Assembly: GCA_030431775.1 (NCBI GenBank)
Contig: JAUIHW010000005.1
Location: 62,001 to 126,000, forward strand
Length of the DNA: 64,000 nucleotides
Reading direction: 5' to 3'
Source: Gammaproteobacteria bacterium
GTDB taxonomy: Bacteria; Pseudomonadota; Gammaproteobacteria; Pseudomonadales; JAUIET01
This document shows positions 54,244 through 63,622 of this stretch, piece by piece. Numbering within the stretch: the stretch's first letter is position 1; each line of letters begins with the position of its first letter. The translations under genes were made by a program, and so were the position numbers. The notes under the pieces were generated by a model, which ran no database searches, was not told the DNA's origin, and saw nothing but the letters and a program-made list of their open reading frames with translations.

Positions 54244-55638
54244 CTAGTGAATACGCGCGCCTTGCGCGCGTAATGCCTTCTGCACAGCTTTGATATCCAC
54301 ATCGCTTACATCACATCCTTGACGCAGTGACACGGCCGCCGCCACCCCCGCTCCCTGGCCACTAACCGCGCAACACATCATATTGCGCACCGCAGCGTGT
54401 GAGTCTCGGTCGCCGCCGATGCTACGCCCGGCCACCAGCAGGTGCTTAACCCCTTTCGGCAGCATGGATCGATACGGCACATGAAAATAACGGCCGGTGG
54501 TGGGTAATATCAGAATGCCGTAGCCGTCAATGAATTCCGGGAATATGCCGATGCTGTCCTCAAAGCGGCCTTGCTCGCGCACGTCGTGGGCGGTCATATT
54601 GTACTGCGCATCAATCTTGCGAGTATCGCGGATGCCCAGCGTCATGCCAAAATTGCGCAGCTTGGCCTGCTCGCAGCCCGGCGTATAGTCTCGCAGGGCC
54701 TGCACGGCCAGCATGGCCTGGTGGCGGCCTTCCATTTCTCCCCTGGTCAGGTCATTCGGGTCGGTACCGTCAATTTCCGGCAGGTGCACAACATTCAAAT
54801 AGGTCAGATCGCCCTGGTCGGAAATCGCTCCCCAGGTACCGGCCAGAGTTTGCAGGTCAGCGGGAACCAATCCGGCCGCGCGCGCCTGGTCGAATGGCTT
54901 GCGCAGAAACGGTGAAAACAGTTCGTCTTCCTTGCCCGTGGTTTCAATGGTCCACTCACCCCCGGCCCAGTCTGCATAAGTTTGCGGGTCGGCCTTAATA
55001 TGCTCGATAAACGCCTGCTTGTTCACCCCGCTCATGGAGAACATCACTGAAGCCGCCATCAGCTCTTCTCGGGGAGCCTTGTGCACCAGCGCACCGGCCC
55101 GAGCCGCCACATCGGCATCGCCAGTGCCATCAATCACGCGCTGCGCCAGAATTGCCTCGCGACCGGCCTTGCTCTCCACAATCACCCCCCGAATGACACC
55201 ATCTTCAACGATGGTGGCAACCATCAGTCGATGCAGCAAGGGGGTAATGCCCGCTTCGATCACCAGTCTGTCTGCAACGTATTTAAAGGCCTCTCCGTCC
55301 AATGCGTGGCTATTGGACTGCGGTTCCGGCTGCGCGGCCCCCATCTGCTTCGCTCGTTCTTCGAACTCCACGCCAATGCCTTCGCAATCCACGGTTTGCT
55401 CATGGCGGTACCAGGCAAAGCCCTCCACACCAACCTGCGTGATATTGCCGCCAAAACAGCCATAGCGCTCCAGTAACGTGGTTTGCGCTCCCGCCCGGGC
55501 CGCGGCCAGGGCGGCTGCCAGGCCTGCGGGACCACTGCCGACAACCAGCACCTCACATTCGTGAATAACGTCGATTTGCCGGGACGGTTCCTGAATGCTT
55601 GTTGGCACGCGCTTGTCTCTGTTCACGGGGTGCGCCAT
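54244..55638 (-). CDS. FAD-dependent oxidoreductase (FAD_oxidored family)
   Basis: 464 residues. FAD motif VVGSGPAGLAAALAAARAGAQTTLLERYGCFGGN (about 32-65) and C-terminal AGRSIGGDRDSHAAVRNMMCCAVSGQGAGVAAA, both standard for this family. No signal peptide. Substrate unknown. Converges with glutaryl-CoA dehydrogenase; divergent from the TonB receptor at 55769, which may belong to the same uptake and oxidation unit. Confidence 0.86.
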   Translation of the reverse strand: MAHPVNRDKRVPTSIQEPSRQIDVIHECEVLVVGSGPAGLAAALAAARAGAQTTLLERYGCFGGNITQVGVEGFAWYRHEQTVDCEGIGVEFEERAKQMGAAQPEPQSNSHALDGEAFKYVADRLVIEAGITPLLHRLMVATIVEDGVIRGVIVESKAGREAILAQRVIDGTGDADVAARAGALVHKAPREELMAASVMFSMSGVNKQAFIEHIKADPQTYADWAGGEWTIETTGKEDELFSPFLRKPFDQARAAGLVPADLQTLAGTWGAISDQGDLTYLNVVHLPEIDGTDPNDLTRGEMEGRHQAMLAVQALRDYTPGCEQAKLRNFGMTLGIRDTRKIDAQYNMTAHDVREQGRFEDSIGIFPEFIDGYGILILPTTGRYFHVPYRSMLPKGVKHLLVAGRSIGGDRDSHAAVRNMMCCAVSGQGAGVAAAVSLRQGCDVSDVDIKAVQKALRAQGARIH

Positions 55639-55678
55639 GGTAATTCAAGGCCTGGCGCGTGGTCGAGCCCTGGTACGC

Positions 55679-55695
55679 CAACCGGCTGTCGGTTG
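55679..55695. promoter_or_regulatory. Inverted repeat CAACCG-N5-CGGTTG
   Basis: Perfect 6-bp arms with spacer GCTGT, in the 130-bp gap between the divergent FAD oxidoreductase (start 55638) and TonB receptor (start 55769). Suits a small operator. Short arms make chance possible. Confidence 0.35.
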
Positions 55696-55768
55696 TAACT
55701 TTGCCGGGCCTGCTGTAAGCTTCGCGGCTTTTTCCACGCTTACCCACTTAATACCGAGGGACACACCC

Positions 55769-58123
55769 ATGAGAAGAAGCCCAATCAGTTGCGCCGTTGC
55801 GGCCATTATTGCCGGTACCAGCGGCGCAAATGCAGCTATGCTGGAAGAGGTGGTAGTGACCGCTACCAAGCGAGCGGCAAGTGCACAGGATATTCCGGTA
55901 ACCGTGCAGGCTATTGGCGAGGAGTCGCTGCAAGACCTTGGTATCGCCAACTTCAAGGATTACATCAAGTACCTGCCAGGCGTTACCTTGGGAGGCCGCG
56001 GGCCGGGTCGCAATAACGTATTTATCCGTGGTATCGCGGTGGGTAAAGGCGGCCTAAAAATTGCCGGCGCCGTGGGCACAGAGCCAACCGTTGCTATGTA
56101 TCTGGATGAAGCGCCAATTACTATCGGTGGGCGTAATATTGACCCGTATATGACCGATATGAACCGGGTGGAGGTTCTGCCAGGACCGCAGGGCACGCTG
56201 TTCGGGGCCAGCTCCCAGGCAGGTACGGTCCGCTTAATCACCAACAAACCCGAATACAATGAGTTTGATGGCGGCTTCGAGGCGAGCATTTCGTCCACTT
56301 CCGGTGGTGAACCCAGCAACTCTGTGGAAGCCTACATAAATATTCCAATAATCGACGACAAGCTCGCGGCTCGTTTTGCGATGTTCAATGTAAAGGAAGG
56401 CGGTTACATTGATAATATTCGCGGCGAGAAGCAAATATCGCTCAATAATCCGACTCTTGCTGCCTTTGGAATTGTTCCAAGCGTACGAGAAACCGCCAGA
56501 AACGACAGCCTGGCGAGTGATGATTTCAATGACGCGACCTATCTTGGTTTGCGCAGTGCCGTTAAATTTGCACCGAACGATGACTGGGAGGTGCTGTTAC
56601 AACACTTCCACCAGCAAATTGACCGCGAAGGCCTGTGGGACTATGACCCGACGCTGGGTGAATACAACTCTCAGTCGTTTTCTCCTGATGAAGGTGAAGA
56701 CATATTCGACCTGACGTCATGGACAGTCACTGGTAACGTCGGTACTCTTGAAATGGTGTATACGGGTTCGTTTCTTGACCGAACCGTAGAGGAAGTCGCC
56801 GATTACTCAGGCTATGCGGATTCCGGCCCATTTATCCCCTACTACATCTGTGCACCCGGCTATGACACCTGCGGTGCGCCCGATTTGTTCCTGGAGCAGG
56901 TGTTCGAAGTCGAGCGAACCACGCATGAATTTCGCATCAGTACAGACCCCGAAAAACGATGGCGCGCTATTGTGGGTGTATTTGCGGATGATACCGAAAC
57001 GGTGGAGCGCGGTGACTGGAATTACCCAGCGACCATTGACCTGGGTTTTGCCCCCAACGCGCCAATTGCAGGTTCCACAGCCAGCAACCCGAACACCCGC
57101 CACCCGGGAGTTGCCTTTTTCAACGACTTTACCCGTGGAAAGGAAGAGCTTTCCTTCTTCGGTGAATTGGCTTTCGACATCACGGATCAGTTAACCGCAA
57201 CGGTTGGGGCTCGGCGTTATGACCTGGAATTGTCGCTGGTCGGCAGCTCCAACTTCGCAAACCGCGGTGTGGATGGCGATTTTGGCCGTAACGTGGACGA
57301 GATTCTTGCCGACGCTAGCCCCGCGGACTTTAGCGACACCATCTTAAAGTTCAACCTGCAATTCCAGTTAACCGATGACGTCATGTTTTATGGAACCTGG
57401 TCCGAGGGTTATCGTCCTGGCGGCTTCAACCGCAACGGTGGATCGAGCGTTACGCCTGGGGTGCCACCCTTCGTGCCTGATTTCTACGAGTCAGACGAAT
57501 TGACCAATTTTGAGCTGGGCTGGAAAACCTCTCTGTTTGGCAACACCCTTCGATTCAATGGTGCACTCTATTACGTTGAGTGGGAAAATATGCAGGTTGG
57601 CACCCTGGATTTTGATGTGTCGAACCTGGCCTTTATCAGCAATGCGGCAGACGCGGAAACTCAGGGTGTAGAGATGGATGCGATCTGGGCCGCCACTGAT
57701 AACTTTACCCTGTTCGCCAACGTTTCTTTCAACGACAGCGAGCTGACCCGGGTACCGCCTAATATCGTCAGTCTGGCGGACGAAGGGTCTCAGCTGGCAC
57801 TGGCACCGGAATTACAAGCCGTGCTCCGAGGCCGGTATGAGTGGGAATTGGCAGATGGTGGTGGCGCTTTTGCGCAACTGGCCTTCTCGTATACCGATGA
57901 CGTGATCAGTTCCATCAACCTCGACGCGGCATTTGAGCAAGACAGCTATTCTATTGTCGACGCCACGGTAGGCTACGAACGCGATAACTGGACAATTACC
58001 CTGTTTGCCAATAACCTGACCGATGAGCTGGCCGAGCTGTTTATCAGCAATGAAGATGATATCGTTAAGATTACGCCTAACAGGCCGCGACAAATCGGGC
58101 TGCGCTTTGCTTATTCCTACTAA
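55769..58123 (+). CDS. TonB-dependent receptor
   Basis: 784 residues. Signal peptide MRRSPISCAVAAIIAGTSGANA; TonB box-like LEEVVVTATKRA; plug with VEVLPGPQGTLFGASSQAGTVRLITNKP; beta-barrel to the terminal aromatic residue (RFAYSY). Related to the receptor at 42303 in having the LEEVxVTA start and GPQGTLFG box. Transports a substrate too large for porins, unidentified. The start at 55769 is preferred (GAGGGA before it) over a frame running 174 bp upstream. A rho-independent terminator follows at 58140. Confidence 0.92.
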   Translation: MRRSPISCAVAAIIAGTSGANAAMLEEVVVTATKRAASAQDIPVTVQAIGEESLQDLGIANFKDYIKYLPGVTLGGRGPGRNNVFIRGIAVGKGGLKIAGAVGTEPTVAMYLDEAPITIGGRNIDPYMTDMNRVEVLPGPQGTLFGASSQAGTVRLITNKPEYNEFDGGFEASISSTSGGEPSNSVEAYINIPIIDDKLAARFAMFNVKEGGYIDNIRGEKQISLNNPTLAAFGIVPSVRETARNDSLASDDFNDATYLGLRSAVKFAPNDDWEVLLQHFHQQIDREGLWDYDPTLGEYNSQSFSPDEGEDIFDLTSWTVTGNVGTLEMVYTGSFLDRTVEEVADYSGYADSGPFIPYYICAPGYDTCGAPDLFLEQVFEVERTTHEFRISTDPEKRWRAIVGVFADDTETVERGDWNYPATIDLGFAPNAPIAGSTASNPNTRHPGVAFFNDFTRGKEELSFFGELAFDITDQLTATVGARRYDLELSLVGSSNFANRGVDGDFGRNVDEILADASPADFSDTILKFNLQFQLTDDVMFYGTWSEGYRPGGFNRNGGSSVTPGVPPFVPDFYESDELTNFELGWKTSLFGNTLRFNGALYYVEWENMQVGTLDFDVSNLAFISNAADAETQGVEMDAIWAATDNFTLFANVSFNDSELTRVPPNIVSLADEGSQLALAPELQAVLRGRYEWELADGGGAFAQLAFSYTDDVISSINLDAAFEQDSYSIVDATVGYERDNWTITLFANNLTDELAELFISNEDDIVKITPNRPRQIGLRFAYSY

Positions 58124-58139
58124 GTGATCAGTCTCTGCT

Positions 58140-58166
58140 AAGGCGGCCGCTGTGCCGCCTTTTTTA
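58140..58166 (+). terminator. Rho-independent terminator of the TonB receptor gene
   Basis: Stem AAGGCGGC (58140-58147) with GCCGCCTT (58154-58161), loop CGCTGT, followed by a T-tract to 58165. It ends 20 bp before the next gene on the same strand, so that gene needs its own promoter or readthrough. Confidence 0.85.
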
Positions 58167-58185
58167 TTGGTAACTCTGAAAAGCG

Positions 58186-60165
58186 ATGGCTGATACTGAC
58201 AGTTACGAGCGTCAACTCCAGCAAGCAAAGCGCACCTTGCAGCAGGGCGACCTGCCAGGTGCACAGCAGCAACTGAGCAGTCTGCTTGAGGCCAAACCGG
58301 CCCACCGCGAGGCTTTGTATTACTCCGCAGTTTGCTACCGCAAGCAGCGCCTGGTGGCCGAAGCCGAGGCCACACTTGGCAAATTGATTGAGCACCACCC
58401 GGACTATGGCCGCGCTTATCAGGAGCGAGCCTATTGCCGGCAGGCGCTGAATGACCGGGCTGGCGCGGTACAGGCTTTCGAGCAGGCCGTCACCCTTAAC
58501 CCGGCACTGCAGGCCAGTTGGTTGGCCTTGTTCGAGCATTATGGCACCGCGGGCGATCAACAGAGCGCGGCACGAGCCCAGCAACACCTGCAATGGCTGG
58601 CGCAATTACCTCCGGCACTGCGAACAGTGACCAGCCTGATTCACGAACAAAAGTACTATGTGGCCGAGCAGCTCTGCCGTGAATTTCTGGACAAGAATCG
58701 CGACCACCCGGAAGCGATGCGCCTTCTGGCCCAGATTGGCAGCAAGCTGCAAATACTGGACGATGCAGAAACCCTGCTTTACCATTGTCTGAAATTTGCG
58801 CCGGAATTTGCGCGCGCCCGCCTGGATTATGTACAGGTTCTCCATAAGCGGCAGAAATTCCAGGCCGCGTTGGAGCAGGCAGAAATTCTGCACGCGCAGG
58901 AACCAGGCAATCAGGCCTATAGAATTGCCCTCGCCAGCGAGCAGCAAGCGGTCGGGGATTTCGGGGCGGCGTTAGCAAGTTACGATACACTGTTGCAGCA
59001 GAACAAGCCACTGCCCGCCATCCATGTCGCCCGTGGCCACGCGTTGAAAACCATTGGCCGAACGCAGGAATCCATTAAAGCTTACCGCCAGGCCTACAGC
59101 GTCGACCCGAATCACGGTGACGCGTACTGGAGCCTGGCCAACCTCAAAACCTATCAATTCACGGCTGCAGAAATCGAGACCATGCGGGATGCACTGGCCT
59201 CAGAAGCTTCGGCAGACAACGAGCGCGCTTTTATCAGTTTTGCACTGGGTAAAGCCTATGAAGACCGTGGTGAGTATGCGAACGCGTTTGAGTTCTACAG
59301 CCAGGGCAACGCCCTCAAGCAAGGCCAGAGCCGCTACGACCCACAACGCCTTGAAACGGAATTCGACAGCCAGAAGGCGCTTTTTGATGCAGATTTTTTC
59401 GCGCAGCGACAGCACTGGGGCTGCCCGTCGGATGCACCGATTTTTATCGTTGGCCTGCCTCGCGCCGGCTCTACGCTGCTGGAGCAAATCCTAGCGTCAC
59501 ACTCCGCCGTGGACGGTACCATGGAGCTGGCCAATGTGATTGGCCTGGCACACCGTCTGCAGGGCCGGCAAAAACAGCAATACCCCGCTGTTCTGACCAC
59601 ACTCAAGAACGAGCACTTTACCCGTTTTGGCGAAGAGTTCATCAAGGACACCCAGTATCACCGCCAGGGCGGCCGTTTTTTTATCGACAAGATGCCGAAC
59701 AACTTTCGCCATATCGCACTGATTCACTTAATGCTGCCCAATGCGAAGATAATCGATGCACGCCGCCAACCAATGGCCTGCTGCTTCAGCGGCTATAAAC
59801 AACTGTTTGCCGAAGGCCAGGAATTCAGCTACAGCCTGGAATCTATCGGTAGGTATTACCGCGCCTATGTTGATTTGATGGCGCATTGGGAGCAGGCATT
59901 GCCCGGGCGCATTCTGCGGGTACAACACGAAGACGTGATCGACGACCTCGAAGGCCAGGTGTGTCGCTTACTCGACTTTTGCGGTTTGCCGTTCGAGCAG
60001 CAGTGTGTTGACTTCCATCAGACAGAGCGTGCGGTACGAACCCCCAGCTCAGAGCAGGTACGCCAGCCCATCTACCGCAGTGGCCAGGAGCAATGGCAAA
60101 ATTTTGAGCCTTTCCTGGAACCGCTTAAACAGGCGTTGGGCCCGGCGCTGGAATCATTTCGTTGA
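58186..60165 (+). CDS. TPR-repeat sulfotransferase
   Basis: 659 residues. Residues about 1-400 are tetratricopeptide repeats (for example ALYYSAVCYRKQRLVAEAEATLGKLIEHHPDYGRAYQERAY). A sulfotransferase domain follows: IFIVGLPRAGSTLLEQILASHS (about 420-441) is the PAPS 5'-phosphosulfate loop, and ARRQPMACCFSGYKQLF is the later 3'-phosphate region. Such TPR-sulfotransferases are common in marine proteobacteria; the acceptor is unknown. No signal peptide. A start at 58186 is the first ATG after the terminator. Confidence 0.87.
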   Translation: MADTDSYERQLQQAKRTLQQGDLPGAQQQLSSLLEAKPAHREALYYSAVCYRKQRLVAEAEATLGKLIEHHPDYGRAYQERAYCRQALNDRAGAVQAFEQAVTLNPALQASWLALFEHYGTAGDQQSAARAQQHLQWLAQLPPALRTVTSLIHEQKYYVAEQLCREFLDKNRDHPEAMRLLAQIGSKLQILDDAETLLYHCLKFAPEFARARLDYVQVLHKRQKFQAALEQAEILHAQEPGNQAYRIALASEQQAVGDFGAALASYDTLLQQNKPLPAIHVARGHALKTIGRTQESIKAYRQAYSVDPNHGDAYWSLANLKTYQFTAAEIETMRDALASEASADNERAFISFALGKAYEDRGEYANAFEFYSQGNALKQGQSRYDPQRLETEFDSQKALFDADFFAQRQHWGCPSDAPIFIVGLPRAGSTLLEQILASHSAVDGTMELANVIGLAHRLQGRQKQQYPAVLTTLKNEHFTRFGEEFIKDTQYHRQGGRFFIDKMPNNFRHIALIHLMLPNAKIIDARRQPMACCFSGYKQLFAEGQEFSYSLESIGRYYRAYVDLMAHWEQALPGRILRVQHEDVIDDLEGQVCRLLDFCGLPFEQQCVDFHQTERAVRTPSSEQVRQPIYRSGQEQWQNFEPFLEPLKQALGPALESFR

Positions 60166-60173
60166 GAAAGGAA

Positions 60174-61064
60174 TCAATTCCCTTCGCTTAGCCCCGCTAT
60201 TGCCGCAGCAATCGTCGCCTGCGCCTCAGCCGTAGCATCGGCATCATACACCGAGCCGGCTTCCACATTCGATTGGTTCGGCCGAGCATGATCAAAGGTA
60301 TGAGTCGCGCCTTCGAATATCCGGTAGGAGAAGTAGGCGCTCATATCCTCGTTGTCGTTGGCGTAATCAATGCAGCTCTGCTCGTCGATGTAGCGGTCCT
60401 CTTCCGCCAGGAAGGCAACCGTTTTAATCGGAACGGTCCAGCGCCCGATGCAACTGCCATAGAATGGAAAGCTCAGTTGAACGCCGTCAAAGCCATCGGT
60501 GGGCCATGCGCTTAGACTCAGTGGTGGCGTTTCCGTGGACGCGAACACCTGGGCAGTCCAGGTTGTAATTGCACCGTGTGAGAAACCAGTCAGTATCAGG
60601 CGTGATGAGTCCACGAAGTCCAGGGTTCGCGCATAGGACAGCGTGGCCAGCACATCAGCAGCACGTTGCCACGGTGTCATCACCTGCATGTTACACGCGT
60701 CTTCCCAATTGATACCGCGCCCGGCGTAACTGTCCACCGCGAGCATGGCGACGTTGATGCCCTTGTAGAAAGCTGCCCAGTCTTCTTCATGGCTGAGTGT
60801 GGGCCCGGAGCAGCCATGGAAAAACATTACCATCGGGAACGGCCCGTCGCCGTCGGGTTTGTACAAGCGGTCGTGTGGCCGTAAGACGGCATTGATCTCG
60901 GCAATCGTGGTGGGTTGTACCGTTGCTTCGGCTCGCTCGCGTGCCTGGCGAATGAATGACCCAACATCGCCGCTGTCCGCTACCTGCTCAAGGGTCTGCG
61001 GTTCAGAAGATTGACCACAGCCGGCCAGCAGCAGGCTTATCAATAACACAGTTCGAATGAGCAC
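60174..61064 (-). CDS. Lipoprotein of the dienelactone hydrolase/alpha-beta hydrolase type
   Basis: 296 residues if started at the GTG at 61064, which is preceded by a G-rich ribosome site; a TTG at 61082 would add 6 residues. Lipobox LLAGC follows a short hydrophobic signal. Alpha/beta-hydrolase features: FFHGCSGPTLSHEEDW (oxyanion), LTGFSHGAITTW (nucleophile elbow GFSHG), AEEDRYID and GATHTFDH for the Asp and His of the triad. Probably an envelope esterase or lactonase. Abuts the methyltransferase gene and is likely cotranscribed with it. Confidence 0.8.
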   Translation of the reverse strand: MLIRTVLLISLLLAGCGQSSEPQTLEQVADSGDVGSFIRQARERAEATVQPTTIAEINAVLRPHDRLYKPDGDGPFPMVMFFHGCSGPTLSHEEDWAAFYKGINVAMLAVDSYAGRGINWEDACNMQVMTPWQRAADVLATLSYARTLDFVDSSRLILTGFSHGAITTWTAQVFASTETPPLSLSAWPTDGFDGVQLSFPFYGSCIGRWTVPIKTVAFLAEEDRYIDEQSCIDYANDNEDMSAYFSYRIFEGATHTFDHARPNQSNVEAGSVYDADATAEAQATIAAAIAGLSEGN

Positions 61065-61082
61065 CGGTTTCCCCCGTTTCAA

Positions 61083-61760
61083 TCAGCCATCAGGCTTTTG
61101 CAATATATTAACGCGCATGGGCTGAACAAAACGATAGCCTTCGCCATCTGCTTCGCCCAGGCGCTTGAATGATGTTCGCAGCTCGGGTTCCTGAGCAAGG
61201 AATTTCTCCGTTCGGCTGGCATCGATGCTGAGCATATCCGCTTTGAAATCTTCAAATGACGCATAACGATAGGAAGTCTGGTAAAACAGCTCAGCACATA
61301 GTTTCAGAATATCCACTTCCTGAATTACCCGGTAGGCGGCGGCTCGGACTACGGTTTCATCATCCACCGGCGCATGCAGCGCAAAGCCACTGCCTTCGGT
61401 CAAGGGCTCGGCAACATACAGTGTGCCACCCGGCACCAGCACGCGGGCCGCCTCACGCAATGCAGCCGCCATCGATTCAATGGGTACGTGGTGTAAGGAG
61501 TTGAAAAAGGTAAGCAGATCAAAGCTGGCATCGGCGAACGGCATGGCCTGGGCCACCCCGGTGAAGTACTGCTCGTCAGCTACTGCTGCTAGTGAATGCG
61601 CTCGCTGAAGCTGAGAAGGCGTGCATTCCAGCCCGCAGGCCTGCGCTCCGTTGCGGGCAAGAAAGCGCACCATTGCACCGGCACCACAGCCGACATCCAG
61701 AATACGCTTGTTCTGGAGATCGAGCTGCTGGGACAGGAAGGTGGAGTCGGATATTAGCAT
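61083..61760 (-). CDS. Class I SAM-dependent methyltransferase
   Basis: 225 residues. Motif I ILDVGCGAGAMVRFLARNG (about 19-37), then ECTPSQLQRA; DLLTFFNSLHHVPIESMAAALREAARVLVPGGTLYVAEP covers motifs II-III. A Methyltransf_11-type enzyme; the acceptor is not identifiable. Lies downstream of the Baeyer-Villiger monooxygenase but is separated from it by the inverted-repeat element at 61780. Confidence 0.88.
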   Translation of the reverse strand: MLISDSTFLSQQLDLQNKRILDVGCGAGAMVRFLARNGAQACGLECTPSQLQRAHSLAAVADEQYFTGVAQAMPFADASFDLLTFFNSLHHVPIESMAAALREAARVLVPGGTLYVAEPLTEGSGFALHAPVDDETVVRAAAYRVIQEVDILKLCAELFYQTSYRYASFEDFKADMLSIDASRTEKFLAQEPELRTSFKRLGEADGEGYRFVQPMRVNILQKPDG

Positions 61761-61779
61761 CCTGGCAATATATCATTGA

Positions 61780-61858
61780 TGGGGACACACAGCAGAGCAA
61801 ACTGAGTTGATAACAGCATTGGCCTAGCTTTATAGTAAGTGAATGTTGTGTGTCCCCA
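61780..61858. repeat. 79-bp element with 12-bp terminal inverted repeats
   Basis: TGGGGACACACA (61780-61791) and TGTGTGTCCCCA (61847-61858) are perfect 12-bp inverted copies around a 55-bp AT-richer centre. GGGGACA/TGTCCCC ends are frequent in palindromic repeat elements moved by RAYT (REP-associated tyrosine transposase) proteins in gammaproteobacteria, so this could be a miniature element of that type. No transposase is in the window. Confidence 0.55.
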
Positions 61859-61865
61859 AGAGTGG

Positions 61866-63494
61866 CTAGCTGGCCAAACTCTCAAACTCAACCTCCGGGA
61901 AGCCAGCGTCTACCGAATCGCGCATTTTATCGTAGTACACATTGGCACCGCCGAAATAAATCAATACACGGGGTTTGCGGTTCTCCAGGTTAGCGCCCAT
62001 CATCCAGGAGTGCACTTTATCGCCCTGTGCCATCAGAGTTTGCTCGTGAACTTCAGCAACATGCGCCACCCATTCATCTTCGGCATCCTGCTTGGGTTCA
62101 CAAACGTCGTAACCTTCCTGCTCCATCTTCTTGATGCAATCGATGATGTAATGAATATTCTGCTCTATCGAGGTCGGTAGATTGGCAAACGGTGCCTGTG
62201 GACCAGTAATCATAAACAGGTTTGGAAAGTCTGCGGTGAACACCCCTAAGATCGACGCCGACACATCTTCCCACTTATCACGCAATGTCAGACCGTTGCG
62301 GCCGCGTATAGTGAGCGCTTCCTGCGCGCCAGTGTAGGCCTGGAAGCCCGTTGCCAGAATGATAATATCGAAGTCGTACTCGTTTTCCGTAGTGCGAATA
62401 CCCGTTTCAGTAATCTCTACCAGTGGCTCGCGGTCTTTGATATCAACGAGTTTGACATTATCCCGGTTGTAGGCCTCATAGTAGTTGTGATCAAGCGGCG
62501 GACGCTTGGCGAAGAACGGATAACCCTTTGGAGTCAACATTTCCGCTACTTCGGGGTCTTTAACAATCTCCTTCATTTTGGAAATTACAAATTCACCCGC
62601 AATACGGTTAGATTCCGGGTTTGCCAACAAATCATCAAATGTTTCAAACACAAAGCGGAAACTGCCACGCGGCCAGTGTTCTTCGAATATACGCTGTACC
62701 TCATCGGGCGGTGTGTCAGCCAGGTTGCGCCCTACCGGGCTATCAAACGCCATACCAAAAATATGATTGCGGCATTTATCGATAATTTCGTCGTAGTTTT
62801 CCTTGATCTCCTTTTCCCACTCGGGGGTCATCCTCTTCTGCACGGCTGGCATGATAAAGTTCGCGGTGCGCTGGAAAACAGTTACACTAGCGGCTGTTTC
62901 CGCCATGACAGGCAACATCTGGACAGTAGTTGCACCAGCGCCTATGATGCCTACTCGCTTACCTGCATAGTCCAGGCCTTCTTCAGGCCAGCGCGCCGAA
63001 TGAAACAGCGGGCCCTTAAAGGTATCCATGCCTTTAAAGTTGGGGATTACTGGCTCGGATATCATGCCCATGGCGCTAACAAAGTATTTACAGGTGAACT
63101 CCTCTCCTCCAGCTGTACTTAATTTCCAGTGGCCGCTGTCTTCTTGATAGTCCGCGCTGACAATCTCTGTGTTCAGTTGAATGTTTGGCCACATATTGCA
63201 CTCATCCGCAACAAAGCGCATATACCGGTGGTTTTCTTCCCAGCCGGGATAGCGAACTGACCAGCTCCACTTTTGCAGCAACTCCTTGGAAAAAGTCAGA
63301 CAATAGTAATAACACTCACTATCACTGGCCGCGCCGGGGTAGCGGTTCCAGGTCCAGGTTCCGCCAATATCGGAAGCCTTGTCAAACACTCTTATCGACA
63401 GGCCGGCTTCTCGAGCGTGGTGAATCATGCCAAGACCGGCAAAGCCGGCGCCAATAGCAATAATGTCGTAATCAGTTTTCTGCTGTGCAGTCAT
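61866..63494 (-). CDS. Baeyer-Villiger-type flavin monooxygenase
   Basis: 542 residues. FAD motif GAGFAG (15-20), NADPH motif GAGATT (185-190), and the Baeyer-Villiger fingerprint FKGPLFHSARWP (159-170), exactly F-x-G-x3-H-x3-W-P. The N-terminal GGTWTWNRYPGAASDSECYYY is typical of cyclohexanone monooxygenase relatives. It inserts oxygen next to a ketone to give an ester or lactone; the lipoprotein hydrolase downstream could open such a product. Substrate unknown. Confidence 0.92.
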   Translation of the reverse strand: MTAQQKTDYDIIAIGAGFAGLGMIHHAREAGLSIRVFDKASDIGGTWTWNRYPGAASDSECYYYCLTFSKELLQKWSWSVRYPGWEENHRYMRFVADECNMWPNIQLNTEIVSADYQEDSGHWKLSTAGGEEFTCKYFVSAMGMISEPVIPNFKGMDTFKGPLFHSARWPEEGLDYAGKRVGIIGAGATTVQMLPVMAETAASVTVFQRTANFIMPAVQKRMTPEWEKEIKENYDEIIDKCRNHIFGMAFDSPVGRNLADTPPDEVQRIFEEHWPRGSFRFVFETFDDLLANPESNRIAGEFVISKMKEIVKDPEVAEMLTPKGYPFFAKRPPLDHNYYEAYNRDNVKLVDIKDREPLVEITETGIRTTENEYDFDIIILATGFQAYTGAQEALTIRGRNGLTLRDKWEDVSASILGVFTADFPNLFMITGPQAPFANLPTSIEQNIHYIIDCIKKMEQEGYDVCEPKQDAEDEWVAHVAEVHEQTLMAQGDKVHSWMMGANLENRKPRVLIYFGGANVYYDKMRDSVDAGFPEVEFESLAS

Positions 63495-63622
63495 AACATT
63501 TCTCCCTAGTAATTCTCTGGGTCATAGAGTGGATAGTAATAATGCGGGGCAATCGCTAACGGCCGCAATCAGTGCTTTCAGATTGCTGATTACGATACCA
63601 AGATAATCGTCTTGTACGTTCA

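Noticed and set aside
55595..55768. N-terminal extension of the TonB receptor starting at 55595
   Set aside because: It precedes a normal signal peptide at 55769 and overlaps the start of the divergent oxidoreductase gene.
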